NCBI RefSeq assembly: GCF_000702445.1
Contig: NZ_JNIF01000003.1
Span: 62,001-126,000, forward strand
DNA: 64,000 nt
Direction of reading: 5' to 3'
From: Bryobacter aggregatus MPL3
GTDB taxonomy: Bacteria; Acidobacteriota; Terriglobia; Bryobacterales; Bryobacteraceae
Shown: piece after piece, positions 53,404 through 62,857 of the stretch
Layout of the letters: the number at the start of each line of letters is the position of its first letter
Position numbering within the stretch: position 1 is the stretch's first letter
The notes under the pieces: generated by a model
What the model was told of the DNA's origin: nothing
The model's database searches: none
Seen by the model: the letters and a program-made list of their open reading frames with translations, nothing else
Program-made: the position numbers and the translations under genes

Positions 53404-53519
53404 GAGGGAAAAGCGGACCGTAACGCTTTCAGGACCTAGGCGCGCAATCTCGATTGCAGAAAGATTTCTGCCTCGGACGCCACCGGGTTGCCGCCTACGG
53501 CGTGTTTTCGTCGAAGAGA

Positions 53520-54605
53520 TTATTTCAGGATTTTGCGGAGTGCTTTCTCGAACTCTTTCGCTTGGCGCATGAAGCCGAGATCGGTGGGGTGGGAGCCGTC
53601 GATGGTCGCTTCTCCGTCGTGACCTAAGAGATCGTCGGCCTTCAGGTAGTGGAGGTTCGGGATCTTTTCGGCTTTCATCTTTGCGTAGACTTCGCGCATC
53701 GCGGCGTGGTTTGTTTCATTGCGCTCGAGACGAGACTTGTTGAAGATGTTGTCGTCGTAGTTGCGGTCTTCGACCAAGAGAATCGGCGTGGTGGGGTGGG
53801 CGGCGCGAAGGGTCTTGACACAATTTGCAGCGTCCTTGTGGATGTCCTTGGCGGTCATGTTCGGGAGACAGTCGAGGATGAAGACCGCGGGGTCCAGTTC
53901 GGCAAGGAACTTTGTCACTTCCGGCTCCATTTTGCCATTGCCCGAGAAGCCGAGGTTGATGATTTCGCGATCGAAGACGCGGCCGAGGATGGCCGGGTGG
54001 GTCATGCCGGGACGGGAAGCCGAGATGCCGTGGGTGATGGAGGTTGCATAGAAGGCGATCGGCTTTTTGCCTGCGGGACGGGCGGCGCCGGGGGAGATGG
54101 CCGCGCCTTTGCTGACACCGATTTCAAGCGAGCTGACACCATTGCGCAGGGGCAGGTAGATCGCGTATTCGCGCTGGCCCGGAGGGAGAGCGCTTGAGAG
54201 GACGTCTTGATTGTCCGGAAATTTGGTGGGCTTGCCGATGCTGAGCCAGTGCCACTTTCCAGCGTCGGTCTTGGCGTAGACGTCAAGACCGCTTGAGGCA
54301 ACCGCTGTGATGGTAGGAGCGGCGAGGTTTTTATTGGTGAGGGTCCAGCGGGCGTGGAGGATTCCGGTATTGGAGGTGAAGCGGACGAGGACGCCGGAGG
54401 AGTCGCGACTGAGATCCCAGACCGCTTGCCGGACGACGCCTTCGGCGCGCAGCGGGAGGCGGTCATAGGGAGACTTCAGGTCCTTGAAGCCGAGGCCTTC
54501 GACGGTGAACTTTTTGGCGTCGTGCCAGTCGAGATCGGGGGCAGTTTGGGCAAGAAGAGGAGCGGCGAGGAGAGTCGAGAATTGACGACGGTTGATACGG
54601 GACAC
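53520..54605 (-). CDS. SGNH/GDSL hydrolase with jelly-roll N-terminal domain, exported
   Basis: 361 residues with a Tat/Sec-like leader (RINRRQFSTLLAAPLLAQT). N-terminal beta-sandwich region (RLPLRAEGVVRQAVWDLS, LHARWTLTNKNL) precedes the SGNH hydrolase fold: nucleophile Ser in FYATSITHG, Gly in NLGFSGNGKM, Asn in DCLPNMTAKD, and Asp/His in TIDGSHPTDLGFM. Such enzymes are carbohydrate esterases (acetyl-xylan-type) or lipases. It stands alone between the low-GC patch and HigBA. Confidence 0.85.
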   Translation of the reverse strand: MSRINRRQFSTLLAAPLLAQTAPDLDWHDAKKFTVEGLGFKDLKSPYDRLPLRAEGVVRQAVWDLSRDSSGVLVRFTSNTGILHARWTLTNKNLAAPTITAVASSGLDVYAKTDAGKWHWLSIGKPTKFPDNQDVLSSALPPGQREYAIYLPLRNGVSSLEIGVSKGAAISPGAARPAGKKPIAFYATSITHGISASRPGMTHPAILGRVFDREIINLGFSGNGKMEPEVTKFLAELDPAVFILDCLPNMTAKDIHKDAANCVKTLRAAHPTTPILLVEDRNYDDNIFNKSRLERNETNHAAMREVYAKMKAEKIPNLHYLKADDLLGHDGEATIDGSHPTDLGFMRQAKEFEKALRKILK

Positions 54606-54637
54606 CGTTCTAGTAGATCAGAGATTCGGGGGCTTCC

Positions 54638-54952
54638 TCAATGTCGGGATACCGGGTGTGAAGGGGGAACCTCAACTCGCCGGGGGAGTCGCTGGATCGT
54701 CTTGCCAAGTTGCTGGCGGGCCAAGTCGAGCTCATAGGCAGATTGGAGGTTCATCCAAAAGTTGGGTGAGGTGCCAAAATACTGCGCGAGGCGAAGGGCA
54801 GTGTCGGCCGTAAGATTTCGCTTGCCCGCGACGATCTGGTAGAGCCGATTGGGCGGAACTTCGATCAGGTCAGCTAATTTTTTCGCGGACATGGCGAGTG
54901 ATTCCAGTTCATCGGCGAGAATCTCTCCGGGATGAATCGGGTTCCGTGTCAT
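54638..54952 (-). CDS. higA: HigA-type antitoxin
   Basis: 104 residues. It starts with the HigA hallmark NPIHPGEILADELESLAMSA, followed by the XRE helix-turn-helix KKLADLIEVPPNRLYQIVAGKR and LRLAQYFGTSPNFWMNLQSAYEL. HigA binds and inhibits HigB and represses the operon. It follows the toxin gene by 42 bases, the reversed toxin-first order typical of higBA. The C-terminal RRVEVPPSH tail is slightly extended. Confidence 0.93.
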   Translation of the reverse strand: MTRNPIHPGEILADELESLAMSAKKLADLIEVPPNRLYQIVAGKRNLTADTALRLAQYFGTSPNFWMNLQSAYELDLARQQLGKTIQRLPRRVEVPPSHPVSRH

Positions 54953-54994
54953 ACGTTCTCAATCCCAGCGCCCACGAGGGGCGCGATCTTTCAT

Positions 54995-55279
54995 TTAGTG
55001 ATAGTCCACAATTTCAACGTTGAGTGGCCCTAGTTCGCCCTTGGGCCACTCGAAGCAAATCCACCACTTGTCATGGATGCGAATCGAGTGCTCTCCGTTG
55101 CGGTCTCCACTCAAGGCTTCCAGTCGGTTGGAGTTGAGCGCCGCAAGGTCGCCGAGAGAGGTTGCGGCATCGAGGATTCGCAATCGCTTCTCCGCCTGTT
55201 GCCGAAATGTCTCCCATGATCGAACCATCTCACCTGTGGCAAAACGCTCCGTGGTTTTATCACGATAAGCTCCGATCAT
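54995..55279 (-). CDS. higB: HigB-type mRNA interferase toxin
   Basis: 94 residues from ATG 55277-55279, the normal size; the frame extends upstream but without family similarity. Motifs: MIGAYRDKTTERFATG, AEKRLRILDAATSLGDLAAL, NRLEALSGDRNGEHSIRI and KWWICFEW, followed by VEIVDYH with the catalytic-site His. HigB is a RelE-superfamily ribosome-dependent RNase. Paired with the HigA gene downstream it forms a type II toxin-antitoxin system that stabilises this region or acts in stress or phage response. Confidence 0.92.
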   Translation of the reverse strand: MIGAYRDKTTERFATGEMVRSWETFRQQAEKRLRILDAATSLGDLAALNSNRLEALSGDRNGEHSIRIHDKWWICFEWPKGELGPLNVEIVDYH

Positions 55280-55390
55280 CGTCTTCCAGTACCAATATGG
55301 ACGGTTGACGTCACACGTACAAAAATACTGTGACTTGCGTGCGATTGCGAGGCTGTGCATCGATTTGGGAGAGATCGCATCTAAAGTTTT

Positions 55391-56254
55391 ATGAGCAAGA
55401 AAGTGTTGGGCGTCTATGGCGCTGGCTCGAATCATTGGGTTGGCGATGGGTTTCCGGTGCGGAATCTGATTCCTTCTTCTGGTGTGGGAGATGCGATCAA
55501 TCCGTTTTTGATGCTGGACTATGCGGGGCCAGCAACTTTTCCTCCGTCAAACAAAGCGCGCGGCGTCGAGGAACATCCACATCGCGGCTTTGAGACTGTC
55601 ACTATTGCTTATCAGGGTTCCGTCGATCATCGGGATTCCGGCGGAAACAAGGGGACCATTCATCCCGGAGATGTGCAGTGGATGACCGCGGCCTCCGGTG
55701 TGGTGCATGAAGAGAAACATGGCCAGGCGTTTACCGAAGCCGGTGGCACCTTTGAGATGGTGCAGCTTTGGGTGAATCTGCCGAAGGCCTGGAAGATGTC
55801 GCCTCCGAAGTATCAGGAGATTTTGAATGCGAAGATTCCGGTTGTCGCATTGGGCGATGGCGCGAGCGCGCGGGTGATCGCGGGAGAGCTACTCGGCACC
55901 AAAGGCGCGGCGACTACCTTTACTCCGATCAATGTGTTTGACATGAAGCTACTCTCGGGAAGCACGGCCACAGTCCCTCTGCCTGTGGGCCATAACAGCA
56001 GTGTCGTGTTGCTTCGCGGCGAGGTCACTGTGAATGGCAAGGTGCTGCAAGGCGAGGCGCAGATTGCGCTGCTGAGTCCGCAGGGAGACAGCGTCACGAT
56101 TGCGGCTCAGGCAGAGAGTACGTTGTTGATTCTGAGTGGGGAACCCATTGATGAGCCCGTGGCGAGTTATGGTCCCTTTGTGATGAATACTCGCGAGGAA
56201 CTGGTGCAGGCGATGGAGGACTTCCGCGCCGGGAAGATGGGACGGCTTCCCTAA
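55391..56254 (+). CDS. Pirin family protein (copy 1)
   Basis: 287 residues. N-terminal cupin with the metal-binding set HPHRGFETVTIAYQGSVDHRD and MTAASGVVHEEKH; second cupin contains VPLPVGHNSSVVLLRGEV. Bacterial pirins include quercetinases and redox-linked cofactors. The start MSKKVLGVYGAGSNHWVGDGF is typical of the DUF1255-free bacterial subgroup. It is followed, in convergent orientation with a 4-base overlap, by a second and quite different pirin. Confidence 0.88.
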   Translation: MSKKVLGVYGAGSNHWVGDGFPVRNLIPSSGVGDAINPFLMLDYAGPATFPPSNKARGVEEHPHRGFETVTIAYQGSVDHRDSGGNKGTIHPGDVQWMTAASGVVHEEKHGQAFTEAGGTFEMVQLWVNLPKAWKMSPPKYQEILNAKIPVVALGDGASARVIAGELLGTKGAATTFTPINVFDMKLLSGSTATVPLPVGHNSSVVLLRGEVTVNGKVLQGEAQIALLSPQGDSVTIAAQAESTLLILSGEPIDEPVASYGPFVMNTREELVQAMEDFRAGKMGRLP

Positions 56255-57120
56255 TCGCGGGGGAGCACTCGCCCGAGCAGATCTGGGGCTGACAGACGCG
56301 GCCCATCATAGCCTGGAACTTCGCCGAAGCGTTCGCGCAAGTCCCAGGCTTTTTTTGCGGCTTCAATCTCTTCAGAAGTGCGGGCGACGAAGTTCCACCA
56401 CATGACGATGCGTTCGCCGAAGGGGGCGCCACCGATGAGGATCAGCTTCGCGCCTCCGATGGTGGCGAGGCTGAGTTGGGTGCTGCCGGGTTCGAGGTAA
56501 TAGAGACTGCCTTCTGTGAGGGGGCCGTCCTTGAAGCTCGCGTCCCCGTGAACCAGGAGGAGACCGTACTCAAAGGCCGCCTCGAGCGGGAGTTCGATCT
56601 CGGAATGGGGATGGATGCGGAGATCGATGCCGGTGGCCGGACTGTAGAGCGTTCCTTGAGATGGGCCACCGAGGATGTGCGTGAGAGTACCGCCCGGGAC
56701 TTCGAGACGGGGTTGCTGCTCGATGCATTGGTAGTGCGGGGCGAGATCGCGCGCCGCTTGCGGGAGTGCGACCCAGAACTGAATGCCTTCGAGTTGTCCG
56801 GAGTTCTTGCGCGGCGTTTGTTCGGTGTGAGCGATTCCCCGCCCTGCCGTCATGAGGCTGAGTTGGCCAGGGCGAATGAGGCATTCGCTGCCGAGGCTGT
56901 CGTTGTGGAGGACTTCTCCGGAGTGCAGCCAGGTGACGGTTTGGAGTCCGATGTGGGGATGCGGGGCAACATCCATTGGTTTGCCTTCTGCAAAGCTGAG
57001 CGGGCCGTAGCGATCGAAGAAACACCAGGGGCCAATTAGCCGCCGCCCGCGGACTGGCAGCAAGCGTTGGACAGCGAGTGCGCCCACTTGCGCGGCGTGG
57101 TGAGGAAGAAGGATACTCAC
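56251..57120 (-). CDS. Pirin family protein (copy 2)
   Basis: 289 residues from ATG 57118-57120. Metal-binding cupin motif HPHIGLQTVTWLHSGEVLHND and LMTAGRGIAHTEQTP, then a C-terminal cupin (SEIELPLEAAFEYGLLLVHG) and the final GRVLPRD. Sequence is well diverged from copy 1 (RLIGPWCFFDRYGP is typical of the YhhW-like group), so they are not a recent duplication. Function may be quercetinase-like or regulatory. Confidence 0.87.
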   Translation of the reverse strand: MSILLPHHAAQVGALAVQRLLPVRGRRLIGPWCFFDRYGPLSFAEGKPMDVAPHPHIGLQTVTWLHSGEVLHNDSLGSECLIRPGQLSLMTAGRGIAHTEQTPRKNSGQLEGIQFWVALPQAARDLAPHYQCIEQQPRLEVPGGTLTHILGGPSQGTLYSPATGIDLRIHPHSEIELPLEAAFEYGLLLVHGDASFKDGPLTEGSLYYLEPGSTQLSLATIGGAKLILIGGAPFGERIVMWWNFVARTSEEIEAAKKAWDLRERFGEVPGYDGPRLSAPDLLGRVLPRD

Positions 57121-57202
57121 GGTCCTTCCAGGATAGTGGAAGCCTGGGGCGGGATCGCTGTAGCGCAGCCGTGCCTTGTGTTCGATCCATCTTTAAGTAA
57201 AA

Positions 57203-57215
57203 TATACAAGGTATA
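57203..57215. promoter_or_regulatory. Palindromic candidate operator upstream of the DHFR/TetR operon
   Basis: TATAC-AAG-GTATA, a perfect 5-3-5 inverted repeat embedded in an AT-rich promoter-like stretch, 14 bases before ATG 57230. The operon's second gene is a TetR regulator, so autoregulation through this site is plausible. Confidence 0.45.
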
Positions 57216-57229
57216 AATAAAAACGCCCA

Positions 57230-57766
57230 ATGATCACCGCACACGTTTTCATCGCCATCAGTTTGGATGGATTCATCGCCCGCCTCGATGGCGACATCGA
57301 CTGGCTTTTGCAGCGCGATGATCCGACGGAGGACCATGGCTATGCCGCCTTCATTGCCGACATAGACATGATCGTGATGGGTCGGGGGAGCTATGAGAAG
57401 GTTCTGACCTTCGACACATGGCCCTATCTGTTGCCAGTGCTGGTGCTGTCCGAACAACTGGCCGATGGACCGGTGCCCGAGGCGCTTGAGGGCAAGGTTC
57501 AGTTCTCCAACAGTACACCCAAGGAGACGATGAAGAAACTGGCAGGGCAGAAGGTGCGGCGGGTTTATGTCGATGGAGGGCAACTCGTGCAGTCCTTCCT
57601 GCGCGATGGGCTGATTGCCGACATGGTGATCACCACCGTTCCGGTGTTGATCGGGTCGGGAAGGCCGCTGTTCGGTGCGCTCACACAGGACATTGATTTG
57701 AAACTGGTATCTAGCTGTCGCTTTCCTTCGGGGCTGGTGCAATCCACCTATCGACTGGCCGCATGA
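57230..57766 (+). CDS. Dihydrofolate reductase-like (RibD C-terminal domain) protein
   Basis: 178 residues. HVFIAISLDGFIARLDGDIDWL at the N-terminus and DMIVMGRGSYEKVLTFDTWPY, KKLAGQKVRRVYVDGGQLVQ and LIADMVITTVPVLIGSGRPLF define the RibD_C/DHFR-like family. These reductases bind NADPH; many are of unknown function and are not true DfrA. First gene of a three-gene operon in which stops and starts overlap by 4 bases. Confidence 0.88.
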   Translation: MITAHVFIAISLDGFIARLDGDIDWLLQRDDPTEDHGYAAFIADIDMIVMGRGSYEKVLTFDTWPYLLPVLVLSEQLADGPVPEALEGKVQFSNSTPKETMKKLAGQKVRRVYVDGGQLVQSFLRDGLIADMVITTVPVLIGSGRPLFGALTQDIDLKLVSSCRFPSGLVQSTYRLAA

Positions 57767-58335
57767 GCCGACCGCGTGGACGTCCGACCCACGGGAATGG
57801 TGTAACTCGTGACGACATCCTGACTGCGGCGCTGACTCTGTTAGATGAAGGCGGCGGACAAGGGTTGACGATGCGCGCTCTTGCCATTCGGCTGGGTGTC
57901 ACCCCGATGAGTCTTTACCACCATGTCAAAGACCGCGCCGGGCTACTGCGAGCCCTATCGGATCGGGTCCATGCCGAGGTGCTGGAGGATAGGGGTGGGC
58001 TCGTAGACCCTCGGGCAGAAGTTCGGGCGATTCTGATTCGCTATTACGAGGCCGTCAGCCGTCACTCACAACTGACGCTGGCCATCTTTGCCACGCCTGA
58101 AGCCTTTGCCGGGGTGACTCGCCAGATCACCGAACGCCTGACTGCACTGCTGGCAGAGATCACGACCGAGCCCCACTTGTGGCGCGACATTCTGGTTGAC
58201 CATGCCCATGGCAGCGGCCTGTCTCTTGCCTCGGCGCACGGCGATCCAGGGCTGCAAGAACAGTATCGCCAGGCCCTCGATCGATTGCTGCGTGTTTGCG
58301 ACGATTGTGAGGAGGAGGGGAGACCACGAAGATGA
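57763..58335 (+). CDS. TetR/AcrR family regulator
   Basis: 190 residues. N-terminal helix-turn-helix: RDDILTAALTLLDEGGGQ, LTMRALAIRLGVTPMSLYHHV and KDRAGLLRALSD; the C-terminal ligand domain is of the TetR_C type. It overlaps its neighbours by 4 bases on both sides, so it controls its own operon, probably through the palindrome at 57203. The inducer is unknown. Confidence 0.9.
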   Translation: MSRPRGRPTHGNGVTRDDILTAALTLLDEGGGQGLTMRALAIRLGVTPMSLYHHVKDRAGLLRALSDRVHAEVLEDRGGLVDPRAEVRAILIRYYEAVSRHSQLTLAIFATPEAFAGVTRQITERLTALLAEITTEPHLWRDILVDHAHGSGLSLASAHGDPGLQEQYRQALDRLLRVCDDCEEEGRPRR

Positions 58336-58784
58336 CCAGCACGGCGAAGACAGTTGCGGAGTATCTGGAGTCCTTAACGCCCGAGCGGCGCGAGGCGATC
58401 TCGGCGGTGCGGGATTTGATTCTCGAAAATATCGATCCTGCTTTTGAAGAGGGCATGTCTTACGGGATGATCGGTTATTGGGTGCCGCATCGCTTGTATC
58501 CGGCGGGCTATCATTGCAATCCGTCGCAGCCGCTGCCCTTTGCCAATCTTGCTTCGCAGAAGAACTATATGTCCTTGTATCTCATGTCGTTGTACCTGGG
58601 AGAAGACCCGGAATGGTTTGAGCGTGAGTGGGCGAAATCGGGCAAGAAGAAACTTGATCGGGGTAAGTGTTGCCTTCGCTTCAAGAAGCTGGCGGATCTC
58701 GATCTGGGAATTGCCGGCGAGGCCATCCGGCGGATGACGGCCCAGCAGTATATCGCCTGCTATGAAGCGAGCCGGAAGAAGTAA
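58332..58784 (+). CDS. DUF1801 domain protein
   Basis: 150 residues. TVAEYLESLTPERREAISAVRDLI at the N-terminus, EEGMSYGMIGYWVP, and later FANLASQKNYMSLYLM are typical of the DUF1801/YdhG-like family, a small alpha-beta fold of unknown function. It is the last gene of the DHFR/TetR operon and abuts the convergent ABC permease stop directly. Confidence 0.88.
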   Translation: MTSTAKTVAEYLESLTPERREAISAVRDLILENIDPAFEEGMSYGMIGYWVPHRLYPAGYHCNPSQPLPFANLASQKNYMSLYLMSLYLGEDPEWFEREWAKSGKKKLDRGKCCLRFKKLADLDLGIAGEAIRRMTAQQYIACYEASRKK

Positions 58785-61436
58785 CTATTCTTCGCGCAGC
58801 GCGGACATCGGATCGAGACGCGCGGCGCGGCGGGCGGGGATGAAAGCCGCAAGCGCCGCGACGACGGCCAGCAACAACGCCGTGAGCGCGTAGGTTTGGG
58901 GATCGTCCGGGGTGACGTTGAAGAGCAGCGTCTTCACATAGCGGGAGAGGGCGAGCGAGCCCAGCACGCCGACGATGAGGCCGAAGACCAGCAGCAGCGC
59001 GGTGTCTTTGAGGACCAGCCAAACAAGGGCCGATTGGCGGGCACCGAGCGCCGTGCGGATGCCAAGCTCCGCCTTGCGCTGGGTGACCGCGTAGGAGGTG
59101 AGGCCAAAGACTCCGATGATCGATAGCAGCAGAGCGATGGCGCCGAAGAACATCGAGAGTTGCGCGACGGCGCGCGGCTGCGTGAGGGATTCGCTCACGC
59201 GACTCTCGAAGCTGTGGAACTCGAGCGCGAGATCGGGCGCTGCCGCAACAATTGCGGCACGGAGTGCGGGGATTTGTGCGTTGAGATCCCGGTCGGTACG
59301 GATGTGAAAGTGGGCCGAAGCGGACGGCGCCGCGTCTTGCGCCGCAGTCAGGTAGCCGACAGGACGCGGCGCTTCATCGATGCGATTGTATTTGCTATCG
59401 CGAGCGACACCGATGACCTGGTAGGGCACTTTGCGGATGCTGATGGTTTTGCCGAGCGGGTTTGCGTTGGGGAAGAACTTGCGGGCCGCCGTCTCATTCA
59501 GGATGATGACAAGGTTCGAGGCCAGGGTGTCGCGATCGTTGAAATCGCGGCCGTGGAGGATGGGCGTGCGGAGCGTTTCGAAGTAACCCGGCGACAGACG
59601 GTTGAAGAAAATGGCGCTGTCGCGGCGGCTTTTGGGGACATAGCCTTCGGGCTCTGTCGCCTCGAGCCAGCCCGCGGGACCGATGGGCGCGAGCAGCGAG
59701 GTGGCGGCGGAACGGACTCCCGGTTCGGATCGGAGACGATCGAGAATGTCTGCGATGACGCGACCCCGGCGCAGCGGCGCAATTGAATTATCGCGGAACT
59801 TTGCGCTGACGAGCACGACGTTCTGCGGGAGGAAGCCGGTGTCGACCGCGAGCAGATTGCGGAAGGTGGACAAGAAGAGCCCGGTGCCGATGAGCAGGAT
59901 GAGCGACAGGGCGAGTTGAAACGCGAGGAGAGCTTTGCGGAGATCAAAGCGCGACGCACCACGGATGGCGCCTTTCTCATTTTCTTTGAGGACACGGCTG
60001 ACCGAGAAGCGCGTGGAACGGAGCGCGGGCGCGAGACCGAAGAGGAGCGCCGTCGCCAGGCTCAGCAGGGCGGCAAAGCCCAGCAGGCGGGCGTCCGGAG
60101 TGACATTCAGTTCGAGCGGGTTGCCCGCCGTTGAGATCAAGCGGACGAGTCCCCGGCTGCCCCAGATGGCGAAGAAGAAGCCGAGCGCAGTGCCGGCAGA
60201 GGCGAGGATTAGACTCTCGGTCATCAGTTGGCGCACGATGCGGAAGCGCCCGGCACCGATCGCCATGCGAACAGACAGCTCCCGCTGCCGGGCGCTGGAG
60301 CGGGCGAGCAGAAGATTCGCAATGTTTGCGCAGGCGATGAGGAGCAACAGAGCAACGGTGGCCATGAGCACGTAGAGCGCGGTCCTGTAGCGGGTGCGGG
60401 TGGGCGAGAAGCCCAGCGCAGCGGGCTTGAGGAGGAACTTCGCATGGGCGAGGTCTTCAGCGGTTTGATTCGGACGGCTGAGGCGAAAGACTTCGGGGGC
60501 GATGGTGGCCAGTTGGTCTTTGGCTTGCGCCATGCTAACCCCGGGAGCGAGACGACCGAGGATGCGGAGCCACCAGCGGAAAACTTCGTCTTCCGGCTTG
60601 CGGGAAGGATCGAAGACAGAGACGGCGCCGATCGGAATCGCGACCTGATACTGGTGATCGATATCGAGCCCAGTGAACCAGGGCGGCGTGACGCCGACGA
60701 TGGCCGCCGGCTGCCGGTTCAGGTTGACCGTCTTGCCGAGCACGTCGGGGGAACCGAGGAACTGGCTTTGCCAGAAGGCGTAGCTGATGACGGCGACCGG
60801 CGGTTTGCCCCATCGATCGTCAGCGGCTTCAATGCCACGGCCGATGTACATGGGAACGCCCAGTGCTTCAAAAGCGCCGCCACTCACCCACATGCCCTGG
60901 ACGAGGCGGGTGTCGCTGGTGCTTGAGAGATCGAAACGGTCTGGGGCGTAGGCGAGCATACGCGAGAAGACTTGCTGGTCGGCACGGAGGTTCTGCCAGA
61001 AGGGAAGATTCAGTTCATCGTCGGCTTCGCTGGTTTGGACCTGCACGAGTGCCTGCGGATCCTCAAGGGGGAGCGAGCGGAAGAGAACGGTATCGACGAG
61101 GCTGAAGATGGCGGTGTTGGCGCCAATGCCGAGGGCGAGGGTGAGGATGGCGGTCCAGGTGAAGCTGGGGTTTGCGGCGAGCGCGCGGATGCCGTAGCGG
61201 ATGTCCTGGCTGAGGGTATCGACGAAGGTGGAGGTGAAGGCGCCGCGGCTCGATTCCTGAACGAGAGTGGTGTTGCCGAAGCGCTGCCGGGCGTGGGCAC
61301 GGGCTTGCTCGGGGGATTCGCCGTTGGCCATGTGCTGCTCGGTGCGCAAGTCGATGTGGAGGCGCATCTCTTCGGCGAGATCGTCTTCGAGAGGCTGTTT
61401 GGTGATGCGGCGCCAGATTTCGGTGAGCCAGTTCAT
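58785..61436 (-). CDS. ADOP-type ABC permease (acidobacterial duplicated orphan permease)
   Basis: 883 residues. N-terminal cytosolic prefix ([31 protein letters not shown]) is the PadR-linked permease prefix. Then a MacB-like periplasmic domain and FtsX core, duplicated: first set [35 protein letters not shown], second [22 protein letters not shown]; about eight membrane helices and a C-terminal [19 protein letters not shown]. No ATPase is encoded nearby, as is usual for ADOPs. The function is likely macrolide/lipoprotein-type efflux or signalling; it is cotranscribed with the PadR gene 13 bases upstream. Confidence 0.92.
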   Translation of the reverse strand: MNWLTEIWRRITKQPLEDDLAEEMRLHIDLRTEQHMANGESPEQARAHARQRFGNTTLVQESSRGAFTSTFVDTLSQDIRYGIRALAANPSFTWTAILTLALGIGANTAIFSLVDTVLFRSLPLEDPQALVQVQTSEADDELNLPFWQNLRADQQVFSRMLAYAPDRFDLSSTSDTRLVQGMWVSGGAFEALGVPMYIGRGIEAADDRWGKPPVAVISYAFWQSQFLGSPDVLGKTVNLNRQPAAIVGVTPPWFTGLDIDHQYQVAIPIGAVSVFDPSRKPEDEVFRWWLRILGRLAPGVSMAQAKDQLATIAPEVFRLSRPNQTAEDLAHAKFLLKPAALGFSPTRTRYRTALYVLMATVALLLLIACANIANLLLARSSARQRELSVRMAIGAGRFRIVRQLMTESLILASAGTALGFFFAIWGSRGLVRLISTAGNPLELNVTPDARLLGFAALLSLATALLFGLAPALRSTRFSVSRVLKENEKGAIRGASRFDLRKALLAFQLALSLILLIGTGLFLSTFRNLLAVDTGFLPQNVVLVSAKFRDNSIAPLRRGRVIADILDRLRSEPGVRSAATSLLAPIGPAGWLEATEPEGYVPKSRRDSAIFFNRLSPGYFETLRTPILHGRDFNDRDTLASNLVIILNETAARKFFPNANPLGKTISIRKVPYQVIGVARDSKYNRIDEAPRPVGYLTAAQDAAPSASAHFHIRTDRDLNAQIPALRAAIVAAAPDLALEFHSFESRVSESLTQPRAVAQLSMFFGAIALLLSIIGVFGLTSYAVTQRKAELGIRTALGARQSALVWLVLKDTALLLVFGLIVGVLGSLALSRYVKTLLFNVTPDDPQTYALTALLLAVVAALAAFIPARRAARLDPMSALREE

Positions 61437-61449
61437 GGGTTGCTCCTTG

Positions 61450-61791
61450 TTAGGCCAGTTGCAGGATTTTTTGGATGGCGCCGCTCACGCGCTGGTATTG
61501 GCTGAGTTCGGCGTCGAGACGCTGGCGGCCGTCCTCGGTCAGTTTGTAGTAGCGGGCGCGGCGGTTGCCTGCAGTGACGCCCCATTGGGCAGTGACCCAG
61601 CCTTTGACGAGCATGCGCTGGAGGGCGGGATAGAGAGAGCCTTCTTCGACGCGGAGGATTTCTTCCGAGACTTGCTCGATGTGATTCGCAATCTCAAAAC
61701 CATGCAGTTCGCCGTGACGGGCGAGCATTTTGAGGATCAGCATGTAGAGGGTGCCGGGAGGGATCTCGTCGCGGGTGAGGCTCTCTTGCAT
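61450..61791 (-). CDS. PadR family transcriptional regulator
   Basis: 113 residues, normal for the PadR-s1 subfamily. Winged helix: [56 protein letters not shown], then [19 protein letters not shown] and a short dimerisation helix. It precedes the ADOP permease by 13 bases; this PadR/ADOP pairing is very common in Acidobacteriota, and PadR is expected to repress the permease gene. Confidence 0.93.
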   Translation of the reverse strand: MQESLTRDEIPPGTLYMLILKMLARHGELHGFEIANHIEQVSEEILRVEEGSLYPALQRMLVKGWVTAQWGVTAGNRRARYYKLTEDGRQRLDAELSQYQRVSGAIQKILQLA

Positions 61792-62039
61792 AGTTAGACT
61801 ATGTCAGCGGATTGGGATTTCGTCAACCGGGTGGGGAGGATTGTGGGGATGAGGCGGCGGGGTGCCGTATTTGCCAGTCTGCGCCAGCGAAGAGGCCTCC
61901 TTCGCTCGAGCGCAAGATAGATACACCAGCCAAGCCTGACTAGAAGCATCGCAAACAATTTAGCCGGGGGCACTGGATTCACCGGCCAGGGTAACGCTTC
62001 GACCCGATTCCAACGGGTTCCCCATATCTGCGACTACGA

Positions 62040-62683
62040 AGGAATCTGGATCTTCCTCACCAGCTTCCCAGCCCTCCCAGGACGGTTCCCAGTTCGCGAG
62101 TCTCAGACAGGCTCTGTTCCAGAGAGAACAAGGAACGGGCCTTGCCGCACACACCGTCCACCTTGTGAGCACTCCGATTGTCCATCACCACTCCATCTCC
62201 GGGTTGCATACGACAGGAAGATCTCTCCGGCGGTGGCCGCTTCGATCGTCATCAAGGCCACCCACCCAGAGCTGCGGATCGCGCAAAGCGTCCGTAGCCA
62301 CGCCACTTTCGTCCAGAAAGATCAGCTTCTCCGGGTCGACTAGGCGGACTCGTTCCCTCCATTGGAGCCGCCGGATTGACCTTCGAAGGTAGCCCGACGG
62401 CTCCATCTCTTGCAGCACCACTCCCAGCCGCGCCACGCTTGCTTCCACAGCGCCGTTGGATTTGACCAGCGTTCAGTCAGACTGTTCGCCCATCCACCGG
62501 CCCATCGGATGGCGGATCTCCGGCGTCAGTTTGCTCGCAGGACCGCGCTGGCCTCCCCGGCCGGGTTCACTTCTCGACCCATGCGGCTCTCCCGAAACTT
62601 TGTGCCAGCTTTTCCAGGCTCCCTCGCCCCGCTGGTAGCTTCGGGGAATTTACTCCGCAAGTCGTCCGGGTATAGGCTGCCAC
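62040..62683 (-). mobile_element. Decayed IS630-type transposase
   Basis: Pieces of one transposase lie in several frames on the minus strand, in order. The N-terminal end near 62683 reads SLEKLAQSFG and WVEK in one frame and ASAVLRAN in another. The central catalytic Asp lies in LIFLDESGVATDALR (Asp at about 62313); then WVALMTIEAATAGEIFL, and VMDNRSAHK (62162-62189) carrying the second catalytic Asp. The final Glu region was not found. Multiple frameshifts make it inactive. Terminal inverted repeats were not identified, so the limits are approximate. Confidence 0.7.
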
Positions 62684-62814
62684 CGACAGTTCCACCAGAG
62701 CCTGGCAGTTCGTTGCGGAAGCGAGAGTGCCCTCTGCTGGAGCGCATTCCTCCTTGGCAAAAGGAACGACACGGATTGAGTGTGAGTTGATCCAGAGGAT
62801 TCTCGCCAGCAATA

Positions 62815-62848
62815 AAAAAGCGCCGCTTCGGAGTATCGAAGCGGCGCC
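62815..62848 (-). terminator. Rho-independent terminator of the NHL-repeat gene
   Basis: On the minus strand GCGCCGCTTCG-(6-base loop)-CGAAGCGGCGC forms a perfect 11-bp GC-rich stem directly followed by TTTTTT, 9 bases past the NHL gene stop. Confidence 0.9.
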
Positions 62849-62857
62849 ATGGATTGC

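Larger units (their letters stand above)
51183..53519. other. AT-richer patch with unusual base composition
   Basis: From about 51240 to 52730 codon usage shifts to A/T-ending codons compared with the GC-rich flanks. The patch holds one intact secreted-protein gene, a gene with a premature stop and, at its right edge, a PEP-CTERM-like gene with damaged ends. No att repeat, IS or integrase was found. The composition suggests recent acquisition. Confidence 0.5.
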
